Source: Elioraea rosea
GTDB taxonomy: Bacteria > Pseudomonadota > Alphaproteobacteria > Acetobacterales > Acetobacteraceae
Direction of reading: 5' to 3'
DNA: 64,000 nt
Assembly: GCF_007644105.1 (NCBI RefSeq)
Contig: NZ_VFAC01000007.1
Coordinates: 62,001-126,000 of the forward strand
Shown: positions 42,190 through 52,006 of the stretch, piece after piece
How positions within the stretch are numbered: the first letter of the stretch is position 1
How the letters are laid out: every line of letters begins with the position of its first letter
Program-made: the position numbers and the translations under genes
Notes under the pieces: generated by a model
Told to the model about the DNA's origin: nothing
Seen by the model: the letters and a program-made list of their open reading frames with translations, nothing else
The model's database searches: none

Positions 42190-43614
42190 ATGACATTCAT
42201 GACCCCACGGGTCGCGCTGGGAGATCTCGACGCAGAGGCGGCGGCAGCGCTCGTCTCGGCGGCAGCAGATATCGCCCTTGTCGTGTCGCCTGAAGGAACG
42301 GTGCTGGACGTGGCCTGCAATACCGATGACATCGCCCGCGAAGTCGGCGATGGCAGCGCCTGGCGGGGAAGGCCCTGGGCCGACATCGTCGCGCCCGACA
42401 GCCGCACCAAGACAGCAGAGATCATTGCCTCCGCCACCGACGGCCGGGCGCCGACCTGGCGCCACGTGAACCAGATCACCCCGCGCGGCACCACCTTGCC
42501 CATTCTCTATTCCGCCGTTCGGACCGGGCCGAGGAAGCACATCGTCGCCTTTGGCCGTGACCTGCGCCCCATCGCGGCGCTGCAGCAGCGACTCGTCGAT
42601 GCCCAGGCCTCGCTCGAGCGCGACTACACCCGGCTGCGCTACGCCGAGACGCGGTATCGCCTGCTGTTCCAGATGTCGTCCGATCCCGTGCTCGTGCTCG
42701 ATGCCGACTCGCGGCGGATCGTCGAGGTGAACCCGGCGGCCGAGGAGCTGTTCGGCGCCGAGTCCCGGCCCCAGGTCGGGCAGGATTTCCTGTCGATCTT
42801 CGCAGAACCGGCGCGACGGCCCATCGAACTCCTGCTTGCCGGGGTGCGGGCCGCAGGCCGCGGGGACGACGTGCGCGCCATGCTCGGCGGCAGCGCTCGC
42901 CCGGTCGATGTGTCGGCGACGCTGTTCCGGCAGGACAACAGCTCCTTCTATCTTGTCCGCCTCCTCGCGGTCGCGGTGACCGACGAGCTGGTCACGCCAG
43001 GGCGGCCGAAATCGAAGCTGCTCAAGCTCGTCGAGAGCGCGCCGGACGGCTTCGTCGTGACCGGCGAGGATGGCCGGATCCTCACCGCGAACGCCGCCTT
43101 CCTCGAGATGGCGCAGCTCGCGACGGAGGAGCAGGCGCGGGGCGAGGCGCTCGAGCGCTGGCTCGGCCGGCCTGGTGTCGACCTCGAGGTTCTGCTGGCC
43201 AACCTGCGGGAGCGCGGGCCGGTCCGGCTGTTCCCGAGCACGTTGCGCGGCGAGTACGGCGCACAGGCGCAGGTCGAGATCTCCGCGGTGTCGACGACGA
43301 ACGGCGGCGTGCCCTGCTACGGCTTCGCGATCCGCGACGTCGGCACGCGCCTTGCCACGCAGCCGAACTCGCAGCGGGAGATGCCGCGCTCGGTGCAGCA
43401 GCTCTCGGAGCTGATCGGCCGCGTGCCGCTGAAGGACCTTGTCCGCGAGGCGACCGACGTGATCGAGCGGCTCTGCATCGAGGCCGCGCTCGAGCTCACC
43501 AACGACAACCGCGCCTCGGCTGCGGAGATGCTGGGCCTCTCGCGACAGAGCCTCTACGTGAAGCTCCGCCGCTACGGCCTCGGCGACCTCGCCTCGAGCT
43601 CGGACCAGCCATGA
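42190..43614 (+). CDS. ppsR: PpsR/CrtJ, PAS-domain photosynthesis repressor
   Basis: Redox-sensing repressor of photosynthesis genes under oxygen. The 474 residues hold an N-terminal PAS-like region (about 15-125), a coiled-coil Q-linker, two further PAS domains (about 150-265 and 275-390) and a Fis-type helix-turn-helix (about 435-465, ASAAEMLGLSRQSLYVKLRRYGLG). Cys429 (VIERLCIEAALEL) corresponds to the redox-sensitive cysteine of the HTH in CrtJ. It targets the TGT-N12-ACA sites listed here. It overlaps bchG by four bases. Confidence 0.95.
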   Translation: MTFMTPRVALGDLDAEAAAALVSAAADIALVVSPEGTVLDVACNTDDIAREVGDGSAWRGRPWADIVAPDSRTKTAEIIASATDGRAPTWRHVNQITPRGTTLPILYSAVRTGPRKHIVAFGRDLRPIAALQQRLVDAQASLERDYTRLRYAETRYRLLFQMSSDPVLVLDADSRRIVEVNPAAEELFGAESRPQVGQDFLSIFAEPARRPIELLLAGVRAAGRGDDVRAMLGGSARPVDVSATLFRQDNSSFYLVRLLAVAVTDELVTPGRPKSKLLKLVESAPDGFVVTGEDGRILTANAAFLEMAQLATEEQARGEALERWLGRPGVDLEVLLANLRERGPVRLFPSTLRGEYGAQAQVEISAVSTTNGGVPCYGFAIRDVGTRLATQPNSQREMPRSVQQLSELIGRVPLKDLVREATDVIERLCIEAALELTNDNRASAAEMLGLSRQSLYVKLRRYGLGDLASSSDQP

Positions 43615-44534
43615 GCGAGGGCGGCGGACTGGCGGCGAACATCCCCGCACCGCTCGTCGGCCGCCGCCCTGCCTCGCCGCTCGCAGCGCTAGAGCTTCTC
43701 AAGCCGATCACCTGGTTCGCGCCGATGTGGGCGTTCGGCTGCGGCGTCGTCTCGAGCGGCGTCGCCCCAACGGAGCGCCTGGGCCTGTTCGCCCTCGGCG
43801 TGCTGCTCGCTGGCCCTCTCGTGTGCGGAACGAGTCAGGCTGTGAACGACTGGTTCGACCGGCACGTCGATGCGATCAACGAGCCGAACCGCCCCATACC
43901 GTCCGGCCGCATCCCCGGACGCTGGGGGCTCTGGATCGCGATCGGCATGAGCCTTCTATCGCTTGCCGTCGCTTCGCAGCTCGGCACGTGGGGCTTCTGG
44001 GCCACCGTCGTCGGCCTCGTTCTGGCTTGGGCCTACAGCGCCCCGCCCATCCGGTTGAAGCAGAATGGCTGGTGGTCGAGCGCGGTGTGCGGCGCCTGCT
44101 ACGAGGGCCTGCCCTGGATCACGGGAGCGGCGGTGATGGCAGGCGGCGCGCCGGCGCCGGTCGTGCTCCTGGTCGCCGCGCTCTACAGCATCGGCGCGCA
44201 CGGCATCATGACGCTGAACGACTTCAAGGCGGTGGAGGGCGACCGGCGCATGGGCATCGGCTCGCTGCCGGTCCGCCTCGGCGTCGCGCCGGCCGCGCGG
44301 CTCGCCTGCTGGGTGATGGCGCTGCCGCAGGTCGCCGTCGTCGCCTTGCTCCTGGCGCGCGATGCGCCGCTGCATGCGGCTGCCGTCGCGGCCGTGCTCG
44401 GCGTACAGGTCGTGCTCATGCGGAAGCTGCTGTCAGACCCGCGCAAGCTCGCACCCTGGTACAACGCAACCGGAACGACGCTCTACGTGATCGGCATGCT
44501 GGTGACGGCCTTCGCCATCAGGCCGGTCGCATGA
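43611..44534 (+). CDS. bchG: bacteriochlorophyll synthase (geranylgeranyl transferase)
   Basis: Membrane UbiA-type prenyltransferase that esterifies bacteriochlorophyllide a with geranylgeranyl diphosphate. It has 307 residues and about eight helices. The Mg-diphosphate motif NDWFDRHVDAINEPNRPIPSG is near residues 81-101, and a second aspartate motif is in LNDFKAVEGDRRMGIGSLPVRLG. Stops overlap the start of the PucC-like gene downstream (ATGA) and bchP follows, a conserved order. Confidence 0.95.
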   Translation: MSEGGGLAANIPAPLVGRRPASPLAALELLKPITWFAPMWAFGCGVVSSGVAPTERLGLFALGVLLAGPLVCGTSQAVNDWFDRHVDAINEPNRPIPSGRIPGRWGLWIAIGMSLLSLAVASQLGTWGFWATVVGLVLAWAYSAPPIRLKQNGWWSSAVCGACYEGLPWITGAAVMAGGAPAPVVLLVAALYSIGAHGIMTLNDFKAVEGDRRMGIGSLPVRLGVAPAARLACWVMALPQVAVVALLLARDAPLHAAAVAAVLGVQVVLMRKLLSDPRKLAPWYNATGTTLYVIGMLVTAFAIRPVA

Positions 44535-45883
44535 GGAGCATGGGTGCCGGATCAGGGCTCTCCTGGCCGGGAATCCTGCGGCTCGGCCTCGTGCAGACGG
44601 CACTCGGCGCGATCGTGGTGCTGACGACGTCGGCGATCAACCGCGTGATGGTCGTCGAACTCGCCCTGCCGGCGACGCTTCCCGGGGTTCTCGTTGCCGT
44701 CCACTACGCGGTGCAGATGCTGCGCCCGCGCATGGGCTATGGCAGCGACATGGGCGGGCAGCGTACGCCCTGGATCATCGGCGGCATGGCCGTGCTCGCT
44801 GTTGGCGGCGTGGTCGCGGCCGCGGCAACGGCGATGATGGGTGAGGCGCCCGTGGCCGGGCTTGCGCTTGCGCTCGTCGCCTTCGTCATGATCGGGCTCG
44901 GCGTCGGCGCGGCGGGCACGTCGCTTCTCGTCCTCCTTGCCGCGCTCGTCGTCGAGCGGCGCCGCCCGGCCGCGGCGTCGATCGTCTGGATCATGATGAT
45001 CGCGGGCTTTGTCCTGACGACGGCGATCGCCGGCAGGCTCCTCGACCCCTATTCCGGCCCTCGGCTCATCTCGGTCTCTGCCGGTGTCTCCGTGCTTGCC
45101 TTCCTGCTCGCGCTCGTCGCGGTGTGGGGAATCGAGAAGCGGCACGCGCCGGTGCAGGCGCCCGTGACGGCCGAGCGTGCGCCGAAGCCGGCCTTCCGCC
45201 AGGCGCTCGCCGAGGTGTGGGCCGAGCAGGATGCACGGCGCTTCACCGTGTTCGTGTTCCTGTCCATGCTCGCCTACAGCGCGCAGGACCTCATTCTCGA
45301 GCCCTTCGCCGGGCAGGTCTTCGGCATGACGCTCGGCGAGACGACGCGGCTTGCCTCGATGCAGCACGGCGGCGTGCTCGCAGGCATGGTCGTCATCGCG
45401 CTCGTCGGCAGCTTCGCTTCCGGAACGAGGCTCGGCAACATGCGCGCCTGGACCGTGGGCGGATGCCTTGCCGCCGCCGTTGCCGTCTCGATGCTGATCG
45501 TCGCGGGCCAGGTCGGCCCGGGCTGGCCGCTCGGGCCGTCCTACTTCCTGCTTGGCCTCGCCAACGGCGCCTTCGCCGCCGCCGCAATTGCCTCGATGAT
45601 GCTGATGGTCGGCAAGGGGCGGGAGCGGCGCGAGGGCGTGCGGATGGGGCTCTGGGGCGCGGCGCAGGCCATTGCCTTCGGCCTCGGCAGCCTTGCCGGC
45701 GCGATGGCGCTCGATGGAGCCCGCATGGCCTTCGCAGACGAGGCGACCGCCTACGGGGCCGTCTTCGTGGCCGATGCCATCCTGTTCATCGCGGCGGCGC
45801 TTCTCGCGCTGCGCATCGGAACCTACGGACAGCGGAGCGCGCCCGGCTATGGCGCCGTGCCCACCGCTGCGGTCGGAAGCTGA
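44531..45883 (+). CDS. PucC-like MFS protein between bchG and bchP
   Basis: A 450-residue, 12-helix membrane protein of the PucC/LhaA/Bch2 family. The frame opens upstream into bchG but the ATG at 44531 (MRSMGAGSGLSWPGILRLGL) is the natural start. NRVMVVELALPATLPGVLVAVHYAVQMLRPRMGYGSDM is the family motif. In purple bacteria this orf428-type gene lies between bchG and bchP and may move or insert pigments; its exact function is unsettled. The cluster has a second, more divergent family member, lhaA. Confidence 0.9.
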   Translation: MRSMGAGSGLSWPGILRLGLVQTALGAIVVLTTSAINRVMVVELALPATLPGVLVAVHYAVQMLRPRMGYGSDMGGQRTPWIIGGMAVLAVGGVVAAAATAMMGEAPVAGLALALVAFVMIGLGVGAAGTSLLVLLAALVVERRRPAAASIVWIMMIAGFVLTTAIAGRLLDPYSGPRLISVSAGVSVLAFLLALVAVWGIEKRHAPVQAPVTAERAPKPAFRQALAEVWAEQDARRFTVFVFLSMLAYSAQDLILEPFAGQVFGMTLGETTRLASMQHGGVLAGMVVIALVGSFASGTRLGNMRAWTVGGCLAAAVAVSMLIVAGQVGPGWPLGPSYFLLGLANGAFAAAAIASMMLMVGKGRERREGVRMGLWGAAQAIAFGLGSLAGAMALDGARMAFADEATAYGAVFVADAILFIAAALLALRIGTYGQRSAPGYGAVPTAAVGS

Positions 45884-45893
45884 GGGAGGCTGC

Positions 45894-47093
45894 ATGGCGC
45901 GCGGCGAAACATTCGACGTTGCGGTGATCGGCGGCGGGCCCTCGGGCGCGACCGCGGCGAACGACCTCGCGAGGTCGGGGCTGTCAGTCCTGCTGCTCGA
46001 CAAGGCGGGGCGCATCAAGCCGTGCGGCGGGGCGATCCCGCCGAAGTTGGTCGATGATTTCGGCATCCCCGAGCACCTTCTCGTCGCGCGGATCCGCTCG
46101 GCGCGGATCGTTTCCCCGAAGAGCCGTTCGGTCGACATGCCGATCGATGGCGGCTTCGTCGGCATGGTCGACCGCGACGTGTTCGACGAGTGGCTTCGTT
46201 GCCGTGCCGCGGCGAACGGCGCCGAACGGGTGAGCGGCACCTTCGAGACGCTCAACCGCGGCGACGACGGCACGAGCACGATCACCTATCGTGCCAAGGG
46301 CGCTGCGCCCGATGCGCCGCTCGAGGCGGTTCGCGCGCGCGCGGTGATCGGCGCAGATGGCGCACTCTCCGCGGTTGCCCGGCAATGCGTTCCGGGGGCC
46401 GAAAAGGTGCCCTTCGTCTTCGCCTACCACGAGATCGTCCGCACGCCGGAGGAGGGCACCGCCGCCTACGACCCGGCGCGCTGCGACGTTTACTACAACG
46501 GCGCGATGTCGCCCGATTTCTACTCCTGGATCTTCCCGCACGGGCAGACCATGAGCATCGGCACAGGCTCGGCGCACAAGGGCTTCTCCCTTAAGGGTGC
46601 GGTGGGCGACCTGCGGGGGCTGACGGGCCTCGCCGGAGCGGAGACCATCCGCCGCGAGGGCGCACCGATCCCGCTGAAGCCTCTGAAGCGGTGGGATGAC
46701 GGGCGGAACGTTCTGCTCGCGGGCGATGCCGCGGGCGTCGTCGCGCCGGCCTCGGGCGAGGGCATCTACTACGCGATGCTCGGCGGCCGCCTCGCGGCCG
46801 ACGCGGTCGGCGAATTCTGCCGCACCGGCGATGCGCGCGCGCTGCGCACTGCGCGTCGGCGCTTCATGCGCGTGCACGGCCCGGTGTTCTGGATCCTCGG
46901 CGTGATGCAGACCTACTGGTACGGCACCGACGAGCGGCGCGAGCGCTTCGTCAGAATCTGCAGGGACAAGGACGTGCAGACGCTGACGTGGGACGCGTAC
47001 ATGAACAAGGAACTCGTCAAGGCGCGGCCGCTCGCGCATGTGCGGATCTTCTTCAAGAACCTCGCCCATCTCACGGGGCTCGCCTCGGCATGA
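45894..47093 (+). CDS. bchP: geranylgeranyl reductase (BChl phytyl chain)
   Basis: FAD- and NADPH-dependent reductase that saturates the geranylgeranyl tail of BChl a to phytyl. ATG 45894 gives 399 residues starting MARGETFDVAVIGGGPSGATAAND, with the FAD-binding GGGPSG at 13-18. DKAGRIKPCGGAIPPKLVDDF follows as in other BchP, and the FAD-contact GDAAGVVAPASGEGIYYAM is near 275-295. GGGAGG lies before the start. hemC follows after 55 bp. Confidence 0.95.
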   Translation: MARGETFDVAVIGGGPSGATAANDLARSGLSVLLLDKAGRIKPCGGAIPPKLVDDFGIPEHLLVARIRSARIVSPKSRSVDMPIDGGFVGMVDRDVFDEWLRCRAAANGAERVSGTFETLNRGDDGTSTITYRAKGAAPDAPLEAVRARAVIGADGALSAVARQCVPGAEKVPFVFAYHEIVRTPEEGTAAYDPARCDVYYNGAMSPDFYSWIFPHGQTMSIGTGSAHKGFSLKGAVGDLRGLTGLAGAETIRREGAPIPLKPLKRWDDGRNVLLAGDAAGVVAPASGEGIYYAMLGGRLAADAVGEFCRTGDARALRTARRRFMRVHGPVFWILGVMQTYWYGTDERRERFVRICRDKDVQTLTWDAYMNKELVKARPLAHVRIFFKNLAHLTGLASA

Positions 47094-47148
47094 GACGGCA
47101 CCGGAGCGGAGCGGGGAACAAGGCCAGGCAGGGTATGGGGAGAGGGCG

Positions 47149-48201
47149 TTGAGCACTTTGTCGGAAGGCGGGTTCGGTCAGGGTGATGGCGGCGGCCGTC
47201 GCGTCATCTCCGAACTGCCTGGCGGTGGACGGCGTGTCCGTTCCCATGCGAGATCGTTGCCGCTTCGTGTCGGCACGCGCGGCAGCCCGCTCGCGCTCTG
47301 GCAGACGCGCATGTTCCTCGGCATGATCTCGGGCTTCTGCCCGGTGCTCAACGCGGCCAAGGCGTTCGAAGAGCACACGATCGCCACCTCGGGCGACATC
47401 ATCCAGGACAGGCGGCTTGCCGAGATCGGCGGCAAGGGGCTGTTCGCAAAGGAGATCCACGAGGCGCTCTGCGAGCGCCGCGTCGACTTCGCCGTGCACA
47501 GCATGAAGGATCTCGAGACGAAGCTTCCCCCCGGCATCGTACTCGCCTGCTGCCTCGCCCGCGAGGACGAGCGCGATGCGCTCATCCTCGGTCCCCGCTG
47601 CGGCCCGGCCGACAGCGCCGACCCCTATGGCGCGATCCCGCATGGGGCGCTCGTCGGCACCTCCTCGGTGCGCCGTCAGTCGCAGCTTCTCGCCGCGCGG
47701 CCGGACCTCAAGGTGACGATGCTGCGCGGCAACGTCGCGAGGCGCCTCTCCAAGGCGCATGACGGAACGGTGGATGCGACGCTTCTTGCCGTCGCCGGCC
47801 TCCGCCGCCTCGGCCTCGAGCACATGGCCGACATCGCCCTTTCCCCGGAGATCATGGTTCCCGCCGCAGGGCAGGGCATCGTCGGCATCACCGTGCGCGA
47901 GGAGGACGAGGAGCTGTGCGAGCTTCTCTCCGCCATTGAGGACCGCGAGGCGAGGATCGTCTCGACGGCCGAGCGGGCGTTGCTCGATGCGCTCGACGGC
48001 TCCTGCCGCACGCCCGTCGGCAGCTATGCCGTTCTGCAGCCCGACGGCGACATCCGCCTTACCGGACTTGTCGCGAGCGAGGACGGGACGTTCATGCTGC
48101 GACGGGTGATGATCGGCGCGGCCTCGGATGCTGCGCGAATCGGCACGGCACTCGGCGAGAGCCTCAAGCGCGACAGCCCAGCTGACATCTTCCTCGACTG
48201 A
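47149..48201 (+). CDS. hemC: porphobilinogen deaminase (hydroxymethylbilane synthase)
   Basis: Polymerises four porphobilinogens in the tetrapyrrole pathway, cytoplasmic. The recognisable protein begins LRVGTRGSPLALWQTRM, and the dipyrromethane-cofactor Cys lies in LDGSCRTPVGSYAV. The conserved VGTSSVRRQSQLLAARPDL is intact. No ATG or GTG lies just ahead of the conserved part. I chose TTG 47149, which has GGGGAGAGGG upstream and gives 350 residues, including about 40 Gly/Arg-rich residues before the usual start. A hemC at the end of the PGC supports coordinated tetrapyrrole supply. Confidence 0.88.
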   Translation: MSTLSEGGFGQGDGGGRRVISELPGGGRRVRSHARSLPLRVGTRGSPLALWQTRMFLGMISGFCPVLNAAKAFEEHTIATSGDIIQDRRLAEIGGKGLFAKEIHEALCERRVDFAVHSMKDLETKLPPGIVLACCLAREDERDALILGPRCGPADSADPYGAIPHGALVGTSSVRRQSQLLAARPDLKVTMLRGNVARRLSKAHDGTVDATLLAVAGLRRLGLEHMADIALSPEIMVPAAGQGIVGITVREEDEELCELLSAIEDREARIVSTAERALLDALDGSCRTPVGSYAVLQPDGDIRLTGLVASEDGTFMLRRVMIGAASDAARIGTALGESLKRDSPADIFLD

Positions 48202-48222
48202 GCGACGGCACAGGCGAGCGGT

Positions 48223-50034
48223 TCAGGCGAAGTCGCCCTTTGCCCAGCGCTTGCGCAACCGCGCGCTCGCGCCTTGGCGGAGCGAACGTTCGATATGCGC
48301 GTTGAGCCTCGCCTGGCTTGCGCGCGCTTCCTCCTCCTCGATGTAGATGCCCGGCCATTTCTGCGCGAGCCAGAGATAGGCGGTGAGAAGCTTTGCCGCG
48401 CGCTCCGCGTCGGCAAGGTCGCCCGGGTCGCCGGCGACGGACTGGTCGAGCCGCCGCGGCGGAGGCGGCGGGGCGGTCACCTCCACGCCATGCGCATGCC
48501 GCCGCGCCCAGGCGATGAGCTGCATCGAGGTGCGCTTGTCGCGGAGATCGGCCGGGCAGCCGAGATAGCCGAGCGCGTCCTTCAGCGGCAGCCTCGCGGC
48601 GGCGGTGATCTCGGCCATCGCCATCGCATCGTCGAGCCGGCCGAGCTCGATGCCGCTCGCGGGCCAGCGGAAACGCTCCGCCACCACCGTGAGAACGCGG
48701 ATGAGGCTCGGCGCTCCGAGGCGCCGGCCGATGTCGAGAAGCTGCTGCTCGCGCGGCAGAACGCGCATCGGCCCCTCGAGCGGCGGGGGCGGGTGCTCGA
48801 TCGCTGCGCGGATCGGCGTCTCGTCCTCGCCCGCGAGCACGCCGACGAAACCTTCGGCGTAGTGGCCATACCGCCCCGCCCGGCCGGAGATCTGTCGGAT
48901 GAGATGGGGCCCGAGGCCGCCGTATTTCGTCGTTGCGGCGAACAGGATGCGCCGGATGGGCAGGTTCAGTCCCATCCCGATCGCGTCCGTCGCGACCAGG
49001 ACGGGCGCGGTGCCGCTGCGGAACCGTTCCGCCTCCGCCCTGCGGACATCGGGGCCGAGCGCGCCATAGACCATCGCGGGAGGCTTGTTCCTGGCGATCA
49101 ACGCCTCGCGGAGCGCGAAGGCATCGCGTCGCGAGAAGCAGACGATCGCGTCTCCGGGCTCTGCCTTGGCAAGCGGCACGGGGCGATCGAGCAGGGTCAG
49201 CGGCACCATGCGCTCGAATCGTCTGACCGTGATGCTCTCGCCGGTGAGGGACGCCAGCCGCCGGATCATCGGCTCCGCCTCGGCCGCGCCGGCGAGCACG
49301 ATTCGCCGAGCCGGCATGCCGATCACCGCCTGCGTCCAGGCCCAGCCCCGATCCTCGTCTGCGAGCATCTGGATCTCGTCGATGACCGCGACATCAACCT
49401 CCGAGGACAGGTCGGCCATCTCGACGGTTGCACAGAGATGGCGCGCCCCCGGAACGATCCGCCTCTCCTCTCCCGTCATCAGGCTGGCAGCGATTCCGCG
49501 TTCGGCGAGGCGCTCAGTGCCTTCCCAGGCGAGCAGGCGGAGCGGGGCGAGATAGGCGCCGCGATGGGCCTCAGCGAGCATGTCGAACGCCGCGTGGCTC
49601 TTGCCGCTATTGGTCGGCCCGAGCAGCGCGACGATCTCGCGGCGGATCGCGCGGGCTTGCTGGAAGGAGGCGACCCAGCGGCCGAGCGTGAGCGCGCCGA
49701 CGACCTCCTGCTCGTGCCGGTGCCTCGCCTTCGCATGCAGCGTGCCGAGCCGTTCGCGACGCCATTCCTCGAGGCGGGCTTCGGCGCGCGCACGCTCGGC
49801 ATGCACCATCGCCCCGTCGTTCTCGGCTCGGCGCAGCCTGCCGCGGATCGCCTCGGCCAGAACCGAGATCAGCGCGATGTCGTCGAGCTCGGGGTCGGCG
49901 GCGATGGCGGCGAGACCGGCCGCGATGTCCTCCCGACGCACCGGAACGCGCAGGCCATGCAGCAGGAGGTCGAGCCGGGTGCGGGATGAGGGGGCGGGTG
50001 TGTCCACGGCCTTGCGTGTGCGCGGTTGCTGCAT
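48223..50034 (-). CDS. SUV3-like superfamily 2 RNA helicase
   Basis: A 603-residue ATP-dependent helicase of the alphaproteobacterial SUV3-like family. Walker A GPTNSGKS is at residues 139-146, Walker B DEIQ at 218-221, and motif VI-like QISGRAGRYG is near 395. An N-terminal basic and helical region (1-130) and a C-terminal SUV3-type domain follow. In mitochondria SUV3 works with RNA degradation; here the role in RNA turnover is inferred. It is convergent with hemC, 21 bp apart, and unlikely to belong to the PGC. Confidence 0.85.
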   Translation of the reverse strand: MQQPRTRKAVDTPAPSSRTRLDLLLHGLRVPVRREDIAAGLAAIAADPELDDIALISVLAEAIRGRLRRAENDGAMVHAERARAEARLEEWRRERLGTLHAKARHRHEQEVVGALTLGRWVASFQQARAIRREIVALLGPTNSGKSHAAFDMLAEAHRGAYLAPLRLLAWEGTERLAERGIAASLMTGEERRIVPGARHLCATVEMADLSSEVDVAVIDEIQMLADEDRGWAWTQAVIGMPARRIVLAGAAEAEPMIRRLASLTGESITVRRFERMVPLTLLDRPVPLAKAEPGDAIVCFSRRDAFALREALIARNKPPAMVYGALGPDVRRAEAERFRSGTAPVLVATDAIGMGLNLPIRRILFAATTKYGGLGPHLIRQISGRAGRYGHYAEGFVGVLAGEDETPIRAAIEHPPPPLEGPMRVLPREQQLLDIGRRLGAPSLIRVLTVVAERFRWPASGIELGRLDDAMAMAEITAAARLPLKDALGYLGCPADLRDKRTSMQLIAWARRHAHGVEVTAPPPPPRRLDQSVAGDPGDLADAERAAKLLTAYLWLAQKWPGIYIEEEEARASQARLNAHIERSLRQGASARLRKRWAKGDFA

Positions 50035-50106
50035 GACGCGTCAAGGCCCAACGGCGGCCAAGGGTTGCGCTAGGATCATCCTGGCAATGAGCAGGGGGAG
50101 GACGAG

Positions 50107-51999
50107 ATGGCAGACACGCTCGCAGCGCAGTGGTGGCGGGCCTATCCTCGCGAGGAGGCGGAGCCTGACCCCGGGCGGTTCGAGCTCGGCCTCTGCATGG
50201 CCGGCGCGATCTCCGCGGGCGCCTACACCGCCGGCGTGCTCGACTTCCTGATCGAGGCGCTCGACGGGTTCGAGGCCGAGAATGCGCGCCTCGGCGCCTC
50301 CGGACCGCTGCATCACGTCACGGTCAAGGTACTCGGCGGGGCATCGGCAGGGGGCATGTGCGCGGCGATCGCGGGCCTGTTCCTCGACCGCCGCTTCCGG
50401 CCCGTGCGATCGCTCGCCGATGCCGAGGCGCAGCGCGAGAACCCGCTCTGGCAGGCCTGGGTCGAGATGATCGACATCGACCAGCTCCTGCGGGCCGATG
50501 ACCTGCCCGAGGGCGCGCCGATCCGCTCGGCGCTCGACTGCACGGTGCTCGACCGCATCGTCGACACCACGATCGCGCGCGTCGCGACGCTTCCCCCGGT
50601 GCGGCGGCCCTGGCTCGCCGACCCCGTGCGCGTGATCCTCACCCTCGCCAATCTCCGCGGCGTGCCCTACGCGCTTCGCTTCTCAGGCCGCGAGGGCGCG
50701 ACCTCGCACTTCATGTGGTCGCACGCGGACAGCGTGTGCTTCACCGTTGCCGCCGATGCGGCGGCATCGGCGACCGCCGCGCCGGCCACGCGGCCTGGCG
50801 AGGTGGCGGTCGAGCGTGGGGACCTTGCGCAGGGCGCCTTCGTGGGCGATCTCTTCCGCGCCGCGGCGCTCGGCACCGGCGCCTTCCCGGTGGCGCTTCG
50901 CCCGCGCGAGGTGACGCGGCTGCGCGACGACTACGCCTATCGCGCCCTGCTCACCCCTGCGGGCGCATTCGGCGATGCCCCGCCTGAGAACCCCGCACTC
51001 GGCCTGCCCGACTGGCCGGCGGAGATGGACGAGCGCTACCGCATGCTGGTGCTCGACGGCGGCGCGATGAACAACGAGCCGCTTGATCTCGTGCGCCGTG
51101 CGCTGGCGGGATGGGGCGGGCGGAACCTCCGAGAGGGCGAGCGTGCGAACCGCGCGGTGCTGATGGTCGATCCCTTCGTCGAGCCCGGCCTGCCGGGCCC
51201 TGACCATGAAACCGGCCTGCACGCGACGCTGCTGCCGCTCTTCGATGCGCTCGTGCGCGAGGCACGGTTCAAGCCGGAGGACCTTGCGCTCGCGGCCGAC
51301 CCGGACGTCTATAGCCGTTTCCTGATCGCACCGAGCCGGGGGGGAGACTGGTCGGGGAAGTCGGCGATCGCGGGCGGCTATCTCGGCGGCTTCATGGGGT
51401 TCTTCTCGCGTGCCTACCGGGCCCATGATTTCCTGCTCGGCAGGCGCAACTGCCAGAGCTTCCTCCGCAAGTACTTCGTCCTGCCGGAAGGAAACCCGCT
51501 GTTCTCGACGCCTGGCTGGACGGAGGAGGCGAGGGTGCGGTTCGGCATCCTGCCGCGCGGCGATACGCGCCGGCATCTGCCGATCGTTCCGCTGTGCTCT
51601 TCTGCCGAGGGGCTCGACCTCGGCGCACCCGAGGCCGCGCCCGAGCCAACCTGGCCAGCGGGAGCCTTCAGGGCCGCGGATGTGAAGACGCGGATCGAGG
51701 AACGCGTCGCCGCCGTGACGGCCCAGGTCGATGCGACGATCCTCACCCCGCGCTTCCGCAAGGGCGCGGAAGCCTTCGTCGGACGCATGGTGGGCGAGAA
51801 GATCGCCGAGCAGGCCTGGCCGCTGCGCGTGCTCGCCAATGCGTTCCGCAAGCGCATCGACGAGATTGCCCTGCGGGCGCTCGAGCGCGCCTGGGCCTCG
51901 GCCCTGCGCGTGCCGGGCGAGACGGCCGGCAAGGCCGCGTCGGATGCGATCGCGAAAGCCGTCGCCGAGCTCGACCGCGCGACGCCGCGCCCGCGCTGA
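50107..51999 (+). CDS. patatin-like phospholipase-domain protein (DUF3376 type)
   Basis: A 630-residue protein with an N-terminal patatin domain. The nucleophile motif GGASAGG is at residues 77-83, with Ser80, and the catalytic Asp is in VLDGGAMNNEP (about 315-325). The glycine-rich oxyanion region is LCMAGAISAGAYTAGVLDFL at 29-48. The remaining 300 residues form a long C-terminal region as in the DUF3376 branch. No signal peptide is seen. It may act on lipids, but the substrate is unknown. Confidence 0.85.
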   Translation: MADTLAAQWWRAYPREEAEPDPGRFELGLCMAGAISAGAYTAGVLDFLIEALDGFEAENARLGASGPLHHVTVKVLGGASAGGMCAAIAGLFLDRRFRPVRSLADAEAQRENPLWQAWVEMIDIDQLLRADDLPEGAPIRSALDCTVLDRIVDTTIARVATLPPVRRPWLADPVRVILTLANLRGVPYALRFSGREGATSHFMWSHADSVCFTVAADAAASATAAPATRPGEVAVERGDLAQGAFVGDLFRAAALGTGAFPVALRPREVTRLRDDYAYRALLTPAGAFGDAPPENPALGLPDWPAEMDERYRMLVLDGGAMNNEPLDLVRRALAGWGGRNLREGERANRAVLMVDPFVEPGLPGPDHETGLHATLLPLFDALVREARFKPEDLALAADPDVYSRFLIAPSRGGDWSGKSAIAGGYLGGFMGFFSRAYRAHDFLLGRRNCQSFLRKYFVLPEGNPLFSTPGWTEEARVRFGILPRGDTRRHLPIVPLCSSAEGLDLGAPEAAPEPTWPAGAFRAADVKTRIEERVAAVTAQVDATILTPRFRKGAEAFVGRMVGEKIAEQAWPLRVLANAFRKRIDEIALRALERAWASALRVPGETAGKAASDAIAKAVAELDRATPRPR

Positions 52000-52006
52000 A
52001 GATGGC

